The notes: generated from the letters alone by a model not told the origin. 64,000 bases of DNA from Pleurostoma richardsiae (GCA_030052745.1 JANBVO010000024.1:496001-560000), one strand, 5' to 3'. Numbered from the stretch's first letter, positions 32,195-44,343 are shown. Numbers and translations are program-made.

Positions 32195-34707
32195 TGTGGG
32201 CGAGCTATGCGAACCAAACAACCAGATAGATGACCAGTCGACCAGATCGGCGACGCGTTGCGATCCGATTAAGGAATAATTGGTTCCAAGAAGGCTGCTA
32301 AGACCAAAAAAGGGCGGCGCCGTCGCCGCGGGTGGTCTTCGGTCGGTTCTGGATCGGCGGTCGTCGCTTGCGGCTCAATTGACGGCGAGAGAGATGGGAC
32401 GGCAGACGTCGAGGAATGAGGAATGCCGCGGACCGAGGATCTGGAGCTGCCGTTTCGTGGGAGCTCAGCGAAAGTAGCTTCCCTACTTTTTCCCCTCCAC
32501 ACGAGCGAGTGTCGGGCAAGCGCTATCAGGTCTCTTGACAGCGGATGGCAGTAGCGAGAGAGCGAGCGCAAAGCTGCCGTGGGTTGTGTCGTTTCCCAAC
32601 GCAGGAATCTTGTGCCAGACGAGGACTGGGGACAACGAGCGGCCCAGACCAACTAGGACAGCAACGACAGGAGCAGCAAGTGCAGCTGCAGCAGAACCCA
32701 AAAAGACTTGCAACTGCGATTCTGCAGATGATGGAAGCTCTGAAGAGATCCAAAACGAGAGTGAGGAGGGGAAACGAGAGGTAGAGAGAGAGATAGAGCG
32801 AGTGGAGGCGAGAACGACGCACGCTGGAGGAAGCACCGAAGATGATAAAACACTGGCCTGGAGTTTTGACCAGGCAAATTACCTGTTTTTTCCTCCTTGT
32901 CTGCTCGCCGTCGCCAACAAGACCTGGGCGGACAAGACGCGAACTAGAGCACAACGGACCGGGCTAGCCTCAAGCGAGCCAAGTGTGGTTTCCTGTGCTC
33001 GTAGCCCGGCAGCTTACCAGGAATAGCTGCGCTAGCTCCGCAGATTTTCTCCAATGCATCTCCATTCTCCAGCTCGGCCTGGCGAGCGAGCAATGGAGCA
33101 TTGACGGGGGACGGGGAATGCCAAGCTGGCAGGATTGGCAAGATAGAGGAGAGACAGGCCAAGGCACGCACGCACCGTGGCCTGTCCGCATCATTTCGTC
33201 GTGATGCAGCTGCTAGATTGGAGCAGCTTCTGCAAGGTCTGGTACGGTGTGAGTGGGGGCAGCCGACACAGGACAGGGGGATACGTACCCGTCATGCCCG
33301 CCTGCCCGTGTCGGTCGTGCTGAAAAGGGCCAGATCGACCTGGAAGAAACAGAGTTGACAGAAAAGGGGAAATGAACGACGTTTTGCACGTTGCCAGACG
33401 GGACGGCAGCTGCATGCAGCCAATCGCCGCATCCCCCACGCCAACCGTCTCCTCCGGCTGGCCGCCACAAAGCGCCAATCATTGCTGCGGCTTTGATGAG
33501 CGCGTCCAATCCCCGGTTCCATTGCTTCTCTCTCGGCCGTTCTTGACGGTCCAGTGGTCTCTAGTCTCTAATGCAAACGTGCGTGTTTCCCGGGTAATCA
33601 AGTGTGTCTTGAGTGTTTCTCACAGCTCCTCCTTGAAATCCTTCCTTGGTCAATGACGGTAACGTTAACCAAATGGATGAGGAGCGGGGGGCGGCGCTCG
33701 AGGATTTGCCCTCTCTGAAGTCTAAAGCGTCTCGTCGTGATGGGTCCAGGAACAGGCACGCGAACTACTCTAACTGACCCCGGCTCTCCGCAAAGGTACA
33801 CATACAATAACTGTCATGTCTGTATCTCAGTCCCGACATCTGCGCAACTCATTCCCTGTGCCAGAAGACACGACTTGCTTAGTTAGGTGCAGCCACGGAA
33901 CGAGCTGCTTGGCAGCTTCCCGTCTCGACGTTATCTCGTGTCCGTTTGAAATTGCTGGCAGACAGCCTGGAGGGCACACGAACCGTGGATGGGTGCATTG
34001 CTCGCCTATGACGCAACGGTCAATCTCGGACCCCTGCACCAGATCTTGGCGCCTTTGCCTAATCGGGCCACCAGTCAGCCGCCCTTATCAGTGGTGGGTC
34101 TTCGTAGGCGTTCTCTTATCACAGGAGATGACTGTATGACGGCGACCAAACGACACGGAAAGAACCTCGGGACATTGTGCATCACGGCAATCTATTGGAA
34201 TCACTCACGCCCGCGTTGATGCAAACGCGTGGCTTGGTGATATACCTGAGGTACCTCAGGTATTCCGTACTTGACCTGCGTCTTGGACGCCCATTCCTCC
34301 TGTCGTTTTAAAGACATTCGAGCATGACAACCAGCAGACCGCCCAGTCCCAACGAAGTGCACGCTTGCTGAGATTCGAAGCCGCAATCGCGATGTCGCCT
34401 TCCGTAAACCTCTGCTTCAAGAGGATGAAGGTGTTGCTACCCGTCCAGCTCAATGAGCACCTGGAAGACGGGTCTATACGCGCAAATTGAAGCACAGTTG
34501 CTGGCCTCCCGTTCGTGATATATCCGTGACATTCGTACAACCGTGAGATGCGTGAGATACGAGGACAACATCCACTTTCAGCCGACGCTCATTTCTACAG
34601 GACACGCCGCAGTGTCAGTCGTGGTCCGTCCAAGGCAGGGAAGAGCAAGGGTTGCGTGCATCGCACGAACTCGGCAAGATGCCAGAGAAAGCGGTGGTGA
34701 GGAGCGT
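32195..34707. other. Long intergenic region, about 2.5 kb
   Basis: No gene is supported. It probably contains a long GH72 promoter/leader. A 22-bp perfect palindrome lies at 34242-34263. The minus-strand part near 34580-34620 may be a last exon of the kinase-like gene. Confidence 0.45.
34242..34263. repeat. 22-bp perfect palindrome
   Basis: The half-site atacctgaggt is followed directly by its exact reverse complement, centred on a GGTACC site. It lies about 450 bp downstream of the kinase-like gene, in otherwise featureless sequence. Confidence 0.8.
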
Positions 34708-36525
34708 TTAATTACCTGAATATACAGGAGCCTGCCATGGCCTCGCCTTGTCTCTGCCGCGCGGATTCTGGACGGCCTGCAGGCCGCCTGGGGACTGCGG
34801 CGACTGCGGCGACTGCGGCGCCTCCCTGCTGCTGCTTCCGCCGCCATACGAGTAATGGTGGTGAACGGACGACGTCCGGCTCGCCATCCCGCTGCCGATG
34901 CTCCCCGGCCGCCTGCCGAGGTCGCCAAGGCTCCGGCCGCCACTGCTCCGCTTCGTGGCGATGCTCATGGTCTCGGCGGTCGTGTCCGCCCCCGCCGCCG
35001 GCCCGCCCAGCTTGAGGCTGCCGATGCCGAAGTCCCACCCGCCGTACTGGTGGACGCAGTGCGGCTCGGTGATGCCGGCGCTGTCGGTGAGGATCTGGTA
35101 CATGCGGGTCTGCACGTCGTGCGCCGAGGGCCGCTCGCCCGGGTGCAGCGCCAGCATGCGCTCCACCACGTGCAGCATCGGCGCCACGCCGCGGAACACC
35201 TGGTCGTCACGCTTCTTGGCGGCGTCCTTGGCCAGGCCCGTCATCCAGCTCTCCACCTGGCTCAGGTTGCGGTGGAACGACGAGTCTAGCACCGCGCCGC
35301 CGCGCCCGGGCGTCTTGTGCTTCGCGGCGCGGTGCGAGGCGAAGCTGCGCGTCTGCCGCTTGAGCAGGTAGCCCAGGAGCTCGAGGATGATGCATCCCAG
35401 GGAGAAGATATCGGCTGCCTGTGGGTTAAGTTGCGGGTTGGGCGCGTGCATCATGGCCTGCGGGCTCTGAGGGGCGTACTCGGGGCCGCCTCGGCTGATG
35501 GAGAAGGTGGTGATGTCGGGAGAGGCGGACATGGACGTCAGGGTGGCCTTGCGGTGGACTAGGCCGGATGACGTAGTCGGGCGGAACCACTGCTCCGGTG
35601 CCGCGTAGTCGTAGGCTTCCTTGTCGAAGGAGCTGGCGCGGCTTGTTATTATCTCGGGGTTCAGCCGCGTGAAGTCGCTGAAGAAGATGTGGTTGGAGTT
35701 GGTGAAGAGGACCGTCGACGGCCGGATGTTGCCGTGTGACAGCCCCCTATTGTGCAGGAAGCAGAGCGTGTCCACCAGGCAATGGATCCAGTTCATGACC
35801 AGTCCGCGGCGCACCTTTTTGTCCAGATTCTTGACTGAACTCGGCGTCGTAGCCAGGAAGGACTTGAAACTGAAGTCGCTGGCCGGCGTGAAGAGGACAT
35901 ATCCGTAGCCTTGGTGGGTGTATGAAGCCCAGTACGATACGAGATGCTCGTTCTGGACATTCCTGATGCTGTCGATCTCGTACATCAGATCCTCGCGGGA
36001 GAGGCAGCCTGGACCAGCCCCGAGAGGAATCCGGCGGCGACAGAGGACCTGGCCTGGGAGGTTCGGCAACTCGACCTTGTCGATAGCATGGCTACTGGTC
36101 AAGCCTGGCCGCTTGTCGACGACGTCCAGGGGAACTATCTCCGCCTCCTGATATACAACATGCTCACCCTTGTCGAGTGACTTGAGCAGATAGTGAAACT
36201 GCCGATAGTAGAACTTCTTCTCGGTCTTCTCGTCCTTGTTGGCTGTCAGGGCCAGGCGCTCTACTTGGTCGAGGGCGATAGGGAGGTCGTCGTCGTCCCA
36301 GGAGTCGTCGATGACGCCAAAGATCTGGTCCGGGATGCCAAGATCGACCAGGATAAGGAAGACGCGCTTAGCCTTCTCATCTATCCACTCCCAGTAGGTG
36401 CCATCGGTCAGGCCGCCGCCAAAGGCCAGAGGCCGGTCCAAGCGCTCGATCTCTTCGGGCAGCAGGTGCGAGCAGACGAACTGCCGCGTGACTGTGCGCT
36501 CGATGCGCTCTGCATCCCACCACAT
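34708..36525 (-). CDS. Protein kinase-like protein lacking catalytic motifs (putative pseudokinase)
   Basis: A 605-residue frame without internal introns. Residues ~100-460 follow a kinase fold: an N-lobe with no visible Gly-rich loop and CRRRI where the ATP-binding lysine should be, a helix-C Glu candidate in LMYEIDSIRN, then LCFLHNRGLSHGNIRPSTVLF (HRDxKxxN replaced by HGNIRPST, residues 264-271), FFSDFTR (DFG replaced by DFT, residues 284-286), an APE-like AAPEQW, ADIFSLGCIILELL, and a helix-I-type HPGERPSAHDVQTRM. The catalytic Asp of HRD is Asn/absent, so phosphotransfer is unlikely. The first ~100 residues and the Ser/Gly/Pro-rich tail with QSPQSPQSP are fungal-specific. The last codons could instead splice at 34714 to a short final exon near 34600. 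Confidence 0.85.
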   Translation of the reverse strand: MWWDAERIERTVTRQFVCSHLLPEEIERLDRPLAFGGGLTDGTYWEWIDEKAKRVFLILVDLGIPDQIFGVIDDSWDDDDLPIALDQVERLALTANKDEKTEKKFYYRQFHYLLKSLDKGEHVVYQEAEIVPLDVVDKRPGLTSSHAIDKVELPNLPGQVLCRRRIPLGAGPGCLSREDLMYEIDSIRNVQNEHLVSYWASYTHQGYGYVLFTPASDFSFKSFLATTPSSVKNLDKKVRRGLVMNWIHCLVDTLCFLHNRGLSHGNIRPSTVLFTNSNHIFFSDFTRLNPEIITSRASSFDKEAYDYAAPEQWFRPTTSSGLVHRKATLTSMSASPDITTFSISRGGPEYAPQSPQAMMHAPNPQLNPQAADIFSLGCIILELLGYLLKRQTRSFASHRAAKHKTPGRGGAVLDSSFHRNLSQVESWMTGLAKDAAKKRDDQVFRGVAPMLHVVERMLALHPGERPSAHDVQTRMYQILTDSAGITEPHCVHQYGGWDFGIGSLKLGGPAAGADTTAETMSIATKRSSGGRSLGDLGRRPGSIGSGMASRTSSVHHHYSYGGGSSSREAPQSPQSPQSPGGLQAVQNPRGRDKARPWQAPVYSGN

Positions 36526-38973
36526 GGCTGCTTCTAAAAGAGACGAAGCAACCAGAATGACGAGCTGCGATGCTACAGTTCCCGTCCGAAATGGCGCATT
36601 ACCGGTGAGGGCGAAGTGCGAGCAATAAGCAACACGGGCTTACGGAAGGCTGCAGGAGGATGAATTCCCAGCAGAGCGCACTCGGTATTGTATATAAGAG
36701 ACAGACGGGATAACTCAGACACCCCACCGACGCACTGCGAGGCTGTGGCGTGTAACGAGACGGTCGGCTGATCTCACTGAGAGAGCAAGAAAGGAATCAA
36801 CCTCTGGTGAAAGCGTGAAAGGGGGTAGAAGGGCTCCGAGAGGATCTGGTAACCCCCGGGGAGAGAGACATTCCCTCATGCTCGAGAGCTGACTGCAGCA
36901 TCTCCGCCCACCGGTGGAGGGAACCCTTTTTCCCCAGAGGGGCCAGTTTTTCTGTCTGTCTCTCTCTTCTGTCAAGCACGCCGGTTATCCGCTGATAGCA
37001 GGGAGCTCACGAGGGGGCCGGACCCTGGTGTTGTCGGACGGTGGGCGGCGTGATTGGCCGGCCCAGGGCCCAGAGATAAGGACCTGGAGTCCTATTTGAT
37101 CCCATCTGGAGCTCTAGCCTGTGGCGCTTGTGTCGATGGGGCCACACGCGTGGGATGCGGGCCAGAGTTGCAGCTCGGGCTGCATCTGGAATCGGCCCTG
37201 GCTCGTGCTAAACAGCTGCGAGCCGTGCGAGAAGTGCAGATTGGTGTGCGACGCGCGACGATACGACGCTGGCACCGCGCCTCGGGCTCTCCATGACACG
37301 AAATATGTGTGAGGGATATTAGGGTTGTCGGCTACCTCCCGGTAAGGCCACGTTTGACAAGCGACGATCCCTCTCTGAGCTGAAGAGAGCAGCCCCTCTG
37401 CCCCTCAAGTTCTCTCGCCTTACAGAGTACGGAGCGCAGCTCGGAAGTATGTGGGGAACCCCCCCTACACCTAAGCTACCTCTAGCTACCTAGGTAGGTG
37501 TCTAGGACTGACTCTAGGTGCACGCGACCGCTCGGGGCACCTTCGTCCTCTCCATTAGCATCATTATCATCTCGGACAGTCATGAAGTCTCCTTGGTCTG
37601 GTGGAGACGAGGCTCGTTCGAGATATTCCCGGGTGCGGCTAGCAGAATGTCGCACAGGATCTTGTCTACAGGGGCCTCCACCCCTGGCTGAGCCGGAGGG
37701 AGATGGAGAGAAGGAAGAGCCGAAGCCACAGTGAGATTTGTGAGAGCCTCAACGAAGGACTACTCCGGACTAGGTAGGTGGCGCTGCCGGCAAACAATCC
37801 TCCAGCGTTCAAGCTTCGACGGTTCGTGCAAGAGCCCGTCGGGCCGGCACGGAGAGGAAATGACGGTAGGACAGATAGTACCAATTAGCACGTACACCGG
37901 CATCCTCTTGACCGTTAGCACCGGGCACAAAGAGGATGTAGCCGGCACCGGTGAGCCGCATCATCCTCCCGGACGGGAAGGTGACCTTTGCCCTTGTCCT
38001 CCATGAGATCGTCACGATTCGCCTGCCCCAAAATAGCCACGCTCCAAGCTGTTCTAGAGGGTAAGATCAGGCTGCGGAGACTCGAGAGGGCTCCCTACCG
38101 AATGTGCTGCTCGCGATTCCTAAAGACTCCGTCGACGACAGCGAGCCTTCTCGCCCCCCTTATCGCGGGGTCGCTTGTGTGTCGACGCGGCGTTTCTGCC
38201 GGACGAGGCAAGGCTATCCCGGAGTGCGACCATCTGCTGCAGAAACCGAGGCACTCAACTTAGCACATCCTCTTTTGAGGTGGTCCCACAGACTAATGAA
38301 TGCAGCTACGGCGTCGTATTGTCCGCCGATGTCTCGTACAGTAAGCCCGTTCAGCTCCACGGATGTACACCCGGTGCAGCACAGAGTGTCACTTCGCGTG
38401 CGTTTTGGCCTCCCCTCCAGTGTGACATGGACGAAGATGAGAAAGATAGAGGGGCCGAGAGCAACTGATGACTCCGGCAAGTACAGATTTCCTGGCGCAA
38501 TCTAGTACACGTCTACAGTGGATGATGCCAGGGTCAGGGGTCGCCTCTTCAGGGAATCAGGGGGTTTCGCCGTGGGGACGATCTGCGCAACAACCATGAT
38601 CTCGTCCTCCACATCTCAAGATCGTCCTCTCCGTGGCCCTCGCTGTATCTAGAATATACCATACGTGTCTTGCGTATTTGCTCCTGGATCTAGATAGGTA
38701 GATCCGACAGCTATTCCGAGCATCCACCTGGGTGTTTCGGCATCTGCTACGAAAGCAGAGACTCTACACACTGCTATCCAGGTCTTGTCGAGATGCTCAC
38801 TGCCACACGTCTTGTCATGCTTCTTCATTTCGCCATTATATGTAGAGCCGCTCGTATATGGTATCTTACATAAATTCTACACGCAGCAGGCGACCGGTAT
38901 AGGATTGATCCGTCTGCAGAATCGCCCGTTGTGGGCGACCAGCGCCCAGTGACCGGCGACTCCACTAACCTCC
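36526..38973. other. Intergenic, about 2.4 kb
   Basis: No gene is supported. TAGG/CCTA-rich patches with a short acctaggt palindrome occur at 37476-37500 and again near 37770. Small frames on both strands look random. Confidence 0.5.
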
Positions 38974-40146
38974 CTATATCAGACTGCCAGTCTTCTCGCT
39001 GACCGCGTCGTCCTTCCTGCCCACAAATGTCTTCATCGCCGTGTCGATGCCCGCGAGCCGCCTGGCGACCTGCTGGACCCCTACCGGCAGCACGTTGTAC
39101 CAGTCCATCCAGCGCGCGTAGAGCGGGACCCCGATGTGCTCGGACCTGCCGTCGTCGATGGCGCTGATGACCGCCTTGGCCACCTCGACGGGCTCGACGA
39201 CCGGTGCCAGGAACGAGTTGGGCGTCTGCACCCCGTAGAACAGCGGCGTGCTCAGCTGGCCCGGCGTCACGAGCACCGTCCGGATCTCCGGGTGGGACGC
39301 CCGCAGCTCGGCGGTGAGCGACTTGTGCAGGGCGATGAGGCCCGCCTTGGCGGCCGCATAGTCGGTCAGCTGAGCGGCGCCCACCTGGCCGATGACGCTA
39401 GATATGGTGACTACGGTGCCGCCCTGACCACCGCGGATGATCGCGGGTAGGAACGTCTTGAGAGTGTAGAAGTTCGAGAGGAGGTTTGTCGTCAAGCTGT
39501 TCTCTATCTCCTCGATATCCATGTCTAGCAGCGACTTTCCATTGACAATCGCGGCGTTGTTGATCAGAACGGTCGGCGTGCCGAGCTGTCGCAAGCTATG
39601 TCAGTGGCATGTAGCGTAGAATGCATGCCACAAGATGGGCATGCATTGGAGATGGGGCAGCATGCTTACGTCTCTCTCGATCTCTGTCGCGACGCGGGCA
39701 ACCTGCGCTTTATCCCGGACATCACACTTGTAGTATGTGACGCCCCGCGCCTCGCCGTTCTCCATCTCCCTCACGTCCAGCACCGCGACGCTGGCGCCCC
39801 GCATGCCGTAGACCTCGGCGATGAGGAGGCCGAGCCCGCTTGCGCCGCCCGTGATGACGATGACCTCGTCGCTGAGGTCCACGTACCGCGGTAGCCCAAA
39901 GGCTAGGCGCTTGTTTATCAGGCCCATCATCCAGATGACGGTTATCAGGGTTGCGTAGACGAGGGACACCATCATGGGCCGGGCGGCCCAGTCCATGTGC
40001 TCGGCGCGGAAACAGAGCGGAATCATCCACGCCACGAACGGGTGAAAGAAGGTGACATTGAGGACCTTGAGGATGAGGTCGATCGAGAGCGGCGCAAACC
40101 ACGAGTCCCGCTGTGGAGGACGGGAGTATCCTGCCGGGGAGGACAT
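38974..40146 (-). CDS. Membrane-associated short-chain dehydrogenase/reductase
   Basis: Two exons (40146-39670, 39585-38974), 362 residues. An N-terminal membrane part (PFVAWMIPLCF, MVSLVYATLITVIWMMGLIN) precedes the Rossmann fold: VIVITGGASGLGLLIAEVY (TGxxxGxG cofactor site), LDVRE after beta-2, VTYYKCDVRD, the junction ERDLGTPTVLINNAA (NNAG-type block), TISSVIGQ (catalytic Ser) and YAAAK (catalytic Tyr-Lys). This layout matches the RDH10/17beta-HSD11-like, lipid-droplet or ER-linked SDRs; the aspartate after beta-2 suggests NAD(H) preference. Substrate is unknown. The acceptor GACAG at the exon 2 border was chosen because only it keeps frame. Confidence 0.93.
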
Positions 40147-40746
40147 TGTCACTGGGACGCTTTTCGAAACGGAAAAGACTTGGAAGAGAGATCAATGAAG
40201 TCAGTCGGTCGCTTATAAAAGGCTCTTCGCACACAATTAGGGATAATAGATAGTATCGAGACTAAGAAGAGAAGATGAGAGGAAGCTTTGCTGAGAAGAA
40301 GATATCACAGAGTGGCCGTGGCCGTGGCGTACGCAGGAATGGCCGGACACCTCGATGATTTCGGAGTGCTCCTGTCGCAAAGCTCTTGGTGTTGAAACAC
40401 TTGGCCCGAGCTCCACAACCCCTGGCCTGTTTCGAGCTGTGATGGGGAGACACACCCAGGCACGGCGGCTAGAGAGCCACTAAATCGGCCCCACAGGTTG
40501 TTCCTGGATCTTTCTAACTGCAGATTGTCAGCATAAGAGTACACCAGACAGGTAGGGACGCCTGACACCATGCTGAATACTGGAAGAAAGCGACGTCCAA
40601 AGTCGAATCGTGCTTCGTGGGTTGAAAGGAAGGGTTCTTCGTTGAATATCTCTCTATCAAATGCGCCGTAGTCAACGGGGATATATGCCATGCTTTCTTT
40701 TCCCTTCCGAAACGCCTCGCAATGCACGTAATACGGCTTCCCAGCC
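40147..40746. other. Intergenic: SDR promoter and Sof1 3' region
   Basis: No gene is supported. An open minus-strand frame overlaps the end of the Sof1 gene in another frame and has no family match. Confidence 0.5.
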
Positions 40747-42525
40747 TCACTTCTCCCGAGCCAGAACAGCCTTCTCTCTCTCGCTGCGCCTCTTCTCGAA
40801 CTTGAGCTTCGAATGCCGCCGCTCGTTCTCCTCTCTGCGCTTGATCGCCGCCAACTCTTGGCTCTTGATCTCCCCTGCTTTCTTGATAACCTTAGGGACA
40901 TGGCGGTGACGCGCTATCCGCCTGACCTCGGGCATCTGCTCAAACCGCTCGACAAGCTTTTTGTTGTATTCCTCGGCCTGGCGTTGCCGTGAAGACTTGA
41001 TCCCGTCTCTGCTCGACGCTTCACTCCGCCAGATCCTGATGTTACCGTCATCTGATCCTGATAGCACGAACTTGGAGTCGGACGTCCATGTCGTTGAGAA
41101 GACTCTCTGCATCCTCTTGGTATGATCTAGAATGCCGAGTTAGTGGGACAGGCCAGAAAATAGGAGAGCCCACGAAAAGGATCAGGATTGTGCCGTAAGT
41201 AGACCTACAAATATCCCTCGAGTGGCCCTGGTCGCGCTTGAAAAGTCTTATCGTCCGATCATAGCTACCCGTAACCAGCTCTTCGCCAGTAGGAGAGAAC
41301 TCTATTGGTTTGGGAGTTAGCATCGCTCACATTTTCAGGCTCAGACAGAGCCACTTGATGTCGGATGACAGTGGATAGGTAGCCTTACCGACGGACATGA
41401 CAGCAGCCACATGACCCTTCAGGATATTCAAGGCGCGGTCAAACTTTCGGACATCAAATATGTAGGCGTTATGATCTTCATTTGCCACGGCCATCTATGA
41501 GATGAGAATGAGCTGCAATTCCCACGTAGAGAGGCAAGGACCGGAGGAAAAAGTTCGAGGGGAGTGACAACTAACGTTGAAGGCCTCTTGAGGATTCCAT
41601 GAGATGGCGTTTGACGCAAAATTTAACACCGTCTTTGCGACTGATGCTGACGCTCTTAAGTCGTACAAGACGATGGATCGGTCGGTGGCAGTCGACGCCA
41701 ATACTGACTGTTCGACCTGGTTGAAGGCGACAGTTGTGACCGTGTCGGTAGAGCTCGGCCACTGTATCCTCTCGGGCGCAGCCGAGTACCTCTCCAAATC
41801 GTAGATGGATATCGTACTTCCGGACGATGCGGCGAACGCATTCTGCGATCTGTGATGAGACAGACTAGTGAAGCCATTCTCACCAAGCCATGTCGTGATC
41901 GGCTGCGCACCGGCCGCAGTCTGGTAAGGGTCGTAAAGCTGGATGCGGCGATCGCTTCCACATGTGAGCAGCTTCCGGTCCTTGGTCCATGACATGCCCT
42001 TCACGATATTCTCATGAGCAGTAGTATGCCATATCTCTGCATGTGAAGTGAGATCCCACACTGAGCAAACATCGTCAGCATACGGCGCATGCTAGATTTA
42101 AGACCGAAGGACCTAGGCCTCTGGGGAAAATCTAGATGAGTCTCACCTTTCACAACGCCATCTCCCGAGCCGCTGGCAAGCTGAAATGAGGCCGGATCCC
42201 GAGCAAGCTGGTAAACTCCATCCACATGGCCTTCCCCTAACTGAGCGACGAACGGCGCAGCCCTCCTGCACAGAAAGTCAGTAGGATACCCCTGAAGAAC
42301 CCCACAGTGGCGTAACTGACATTCGCTCGAGCTTCACAGCGTTTCTGCAAATCGGTCAGCTTCCAAGTCACTCATCCGGCTTGACAGCGAAACTCACAAG
42401 GCACGAGTATATTCACGGGCACGTTCGAATGGATGATGGGCTGGGTTTGTTGTTCTAGGCTGCTTGGGTACAGACCCAGGAGGCTGGTGAGCCTCAAGGG
42501 AGCGAGAGAGAGCCTTGATCTTCAT
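40747..42525 (-). CDS. SOF1: Ribosome-biogenesis WD40 protein Sof1
   Basis: Seven exons (42525-42398, 42344-42321, 42265-42147, 42060-41576, 41494-41389, 41301-41209, 41126-40747), 444 residues, the usual Sof1/DCAF13 size. The start MKIKALSRSLEAHQ and the block RTTNPAHHPFERAREYTRALNAVKLERM are Sof1-specific. Seven WD repeats follow (for example KVWDLTSH, RIQLYDPYQT, IVLYDLRA, AYIFDVRKFD, SYDRTIRLF, IRIWRSEAS). The highly basic C-terminal Sof1-like domain reads RHVPKVIKKAGEIKSQEL and ends in Arg/Lys/Glu-rich helix. Sof1 is part of the U3/small-subunit processome in the nucleolus. The second exon is just 24 nt. Divergent from Rpn6, 429 bp between starts. Confidence 0.95.
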
Positions 42526-42954
42526 GATGAAGGCGCGGCCGCAAATTATCTCGACTGTCCTGGTCGCTCGAGGCTCGGACGGCGTAGTGCAGACTCTCCC
42601 CGTGTATTTGAAGATAAGTGCCCCACCATAGAAAAAGAGGTTTGCTGGGTGGCGCTAGAGCCCCCGGCGGTACGAAGTACATCGGAAAAATAGCAGTCGA
42701 ATTAACGTTAATCCGAGGTGACTGCTCTCCGTCACTTGGGCATCTCAGCTGGCTTTGTGGGTCCGTCTGTCGTCGCCTGCGTGGTAACCTGGAGCTCCCC
42801 GTAAGGCGAAGGCGCAACGAACAACTTTCTTACCAACAAACCGCCAGCCATCTCGTACAGCTTCTGCGACTTCACGCGTGTATCGAACAACTCCTATCTG
42901 ATTCGCATCGGCCAGAATCCCGTAACATCGAAAATCCCCCTATCACAATCCGCA
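42526..42954. promoter_or_regulatory. Divergent promoter between Sof1 and Rpn6
   Basis: This 429-bp space separates two head-to-head housekeeping genes. No exact proteasome control element (GGTGGCAAA) is present; ggtggcgct at 42649 is a partial match. Shared regulation is possible but not shown. Confidence 0.45.
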
Positions 42955-44343
42955 ATGGCGCAGGGAGACTCGGAGCGAGTGCGTGAAGCACAGAAGCTTT
43001 CCTCGTCCAACCCCCAGCAAGCGGCGCAAATCTACAAGGAGATCATCTCCAAGCCGCCCTCCGTAACGTCCGACGCTGCCATAAGGGAATACGAGACAGC
43101 TCTGGTTAGCTTAGGAGAGCTTTATCGGGATCAGAAGTGAGTTGGTTTAGCTCGGCGCCGTGAGGCTCTCTGGTGTTGACAGCCGATAGGAACTCGCAGG
43201 AGCTTGTGGACTTGGTCACGAAAAGCCGGACTGTCCTATCATCCTTCGCCAAGGCAAAGACGGCAAAACTAGGTAGGATATCTCTATTTGCGGGGGAAGG
43301 ATGGGCAGGATGGTGTACTAACCGCACCCCCAATAGTTCGCCAATTGCTCGATCTCTTCAACGACATCCCGAACACAACTGATATCCAAATCGCCGTCAC
43401 AAAGTCCTGCATAGAATGGGCAACGTCAGAGCGCAGGAGCTTCCTCCGCCAGAACCTCGAGACCCGACTCGTGACCCTCTATATGGCCAAGCAGTCATAC
43501 TACGATGCACTGACGCTCATCAACGGCCTTCTCCGGGAGCTCAAGCGGTTGGACGACAAGCTCGTCCTGGTGGAGGTGCAGCTGTTGGAGTCTCGAGTCT
43601 ACCACGCACTGGGTAACATCGCTAAGGCACGCGCTGCGCTGACCAGCGCGCGGACGAGTGCTGCGTCGGTGTACACCCCGCCATTGCTGCAGGCCAACCT
43701 AGACATGCAGTCCGGGATGCTGCACGCTGAGGACAAGGACTTCAACACGGCGTACAGCTACTTTATCGAGGCGCTGGACGGTTACCACACCCAGGACGAG
43801 GCACAGAAGGCAACTGCCGCTCTGCAGTATATGCTGCTCTGCAAGGTCATGCTGAACCAGGTCGACGACGTCAATCAGTTGATGACGTCTAAGCAGGCCG
43901 TCAAGTATGCCGGTCAGTCCCTAGAGGCCATGAAGGCCATCGCTCGCGCGCACTCGAACCGGTCCCTCGAGGAGTACGAGCGCGCCCTAGCTGCCTACAA
44001 GTACGAGCTCGGCAGCGACGCCTTCATCCGGAACCACCTGCGCCGCCTGTACGACGCCATGCTGGAGCAGAACCTGATCAAGGTGATTGAGCCCTTCTCG
44101 CGCGTCGAGATCAGCCACATCGCCGACATGGTGGGCCTGGATCGCGAGCAGGTCGAGCGGAAGCTGTCGCAGATGATCCTCGACAAGGTTATTATTGGTG
44201 TCCTGGACCAGGGCGCCGGCTGCCTCATCATCTACGACGAGACGGAGCGGGACGATGCGTATGATTCGGCCTTGGCGACGATCGAGAAACTAAGCAACGT
44301 GGTGGACGTGCTGTACACCAACCAGGCGTCCATACTGGAGTAG
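42955..44343 (+). CDS. RPN6: 26S proteasome regulatory subunit Rpn6
   Basis: Three exons (42955-43136, 43190-43272, 43337-44343), 423 residues, as expected for Rpn6/PSMD11. The N-terminal helical repeats include ALVSLGELYRDQKNSQEL and ETRLVTLYMAKQSYYDAL; the PCI winged-helix domain is at the C-terminus (IRNHLRRLYDAMLEQNLIKVIEPFSRVEI, then LDREQVERKLSQMILDKVI and GAGCLIIYDE). Rpn6 is a structural clamp of the proteasome lid. Both introns are short (53 and 64 nt) and in phase. Convergent with the AT-hook gene downstream. Confidence 0.97.

Noticed and set aside
32526-33026. Several open frames in the GH72 upstream region
   Set aside because: Repetitive Ser/Arg/Leu composition, no conserved block; more likely promoter and leader.
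37476-37500. TAGG/CCTA repeats as possible telomere-like sequence
   Set aside because: Only a few irregular units; housekeeping genes lie on both sides and no TTAGGG array is present.
40305-40901. Minus-strand open frame overlapping the Sof1 3' end
   Set aside because: It overlaps the confident Sof1 coding sequence in another frame, and the rest is 3' UTR-like.
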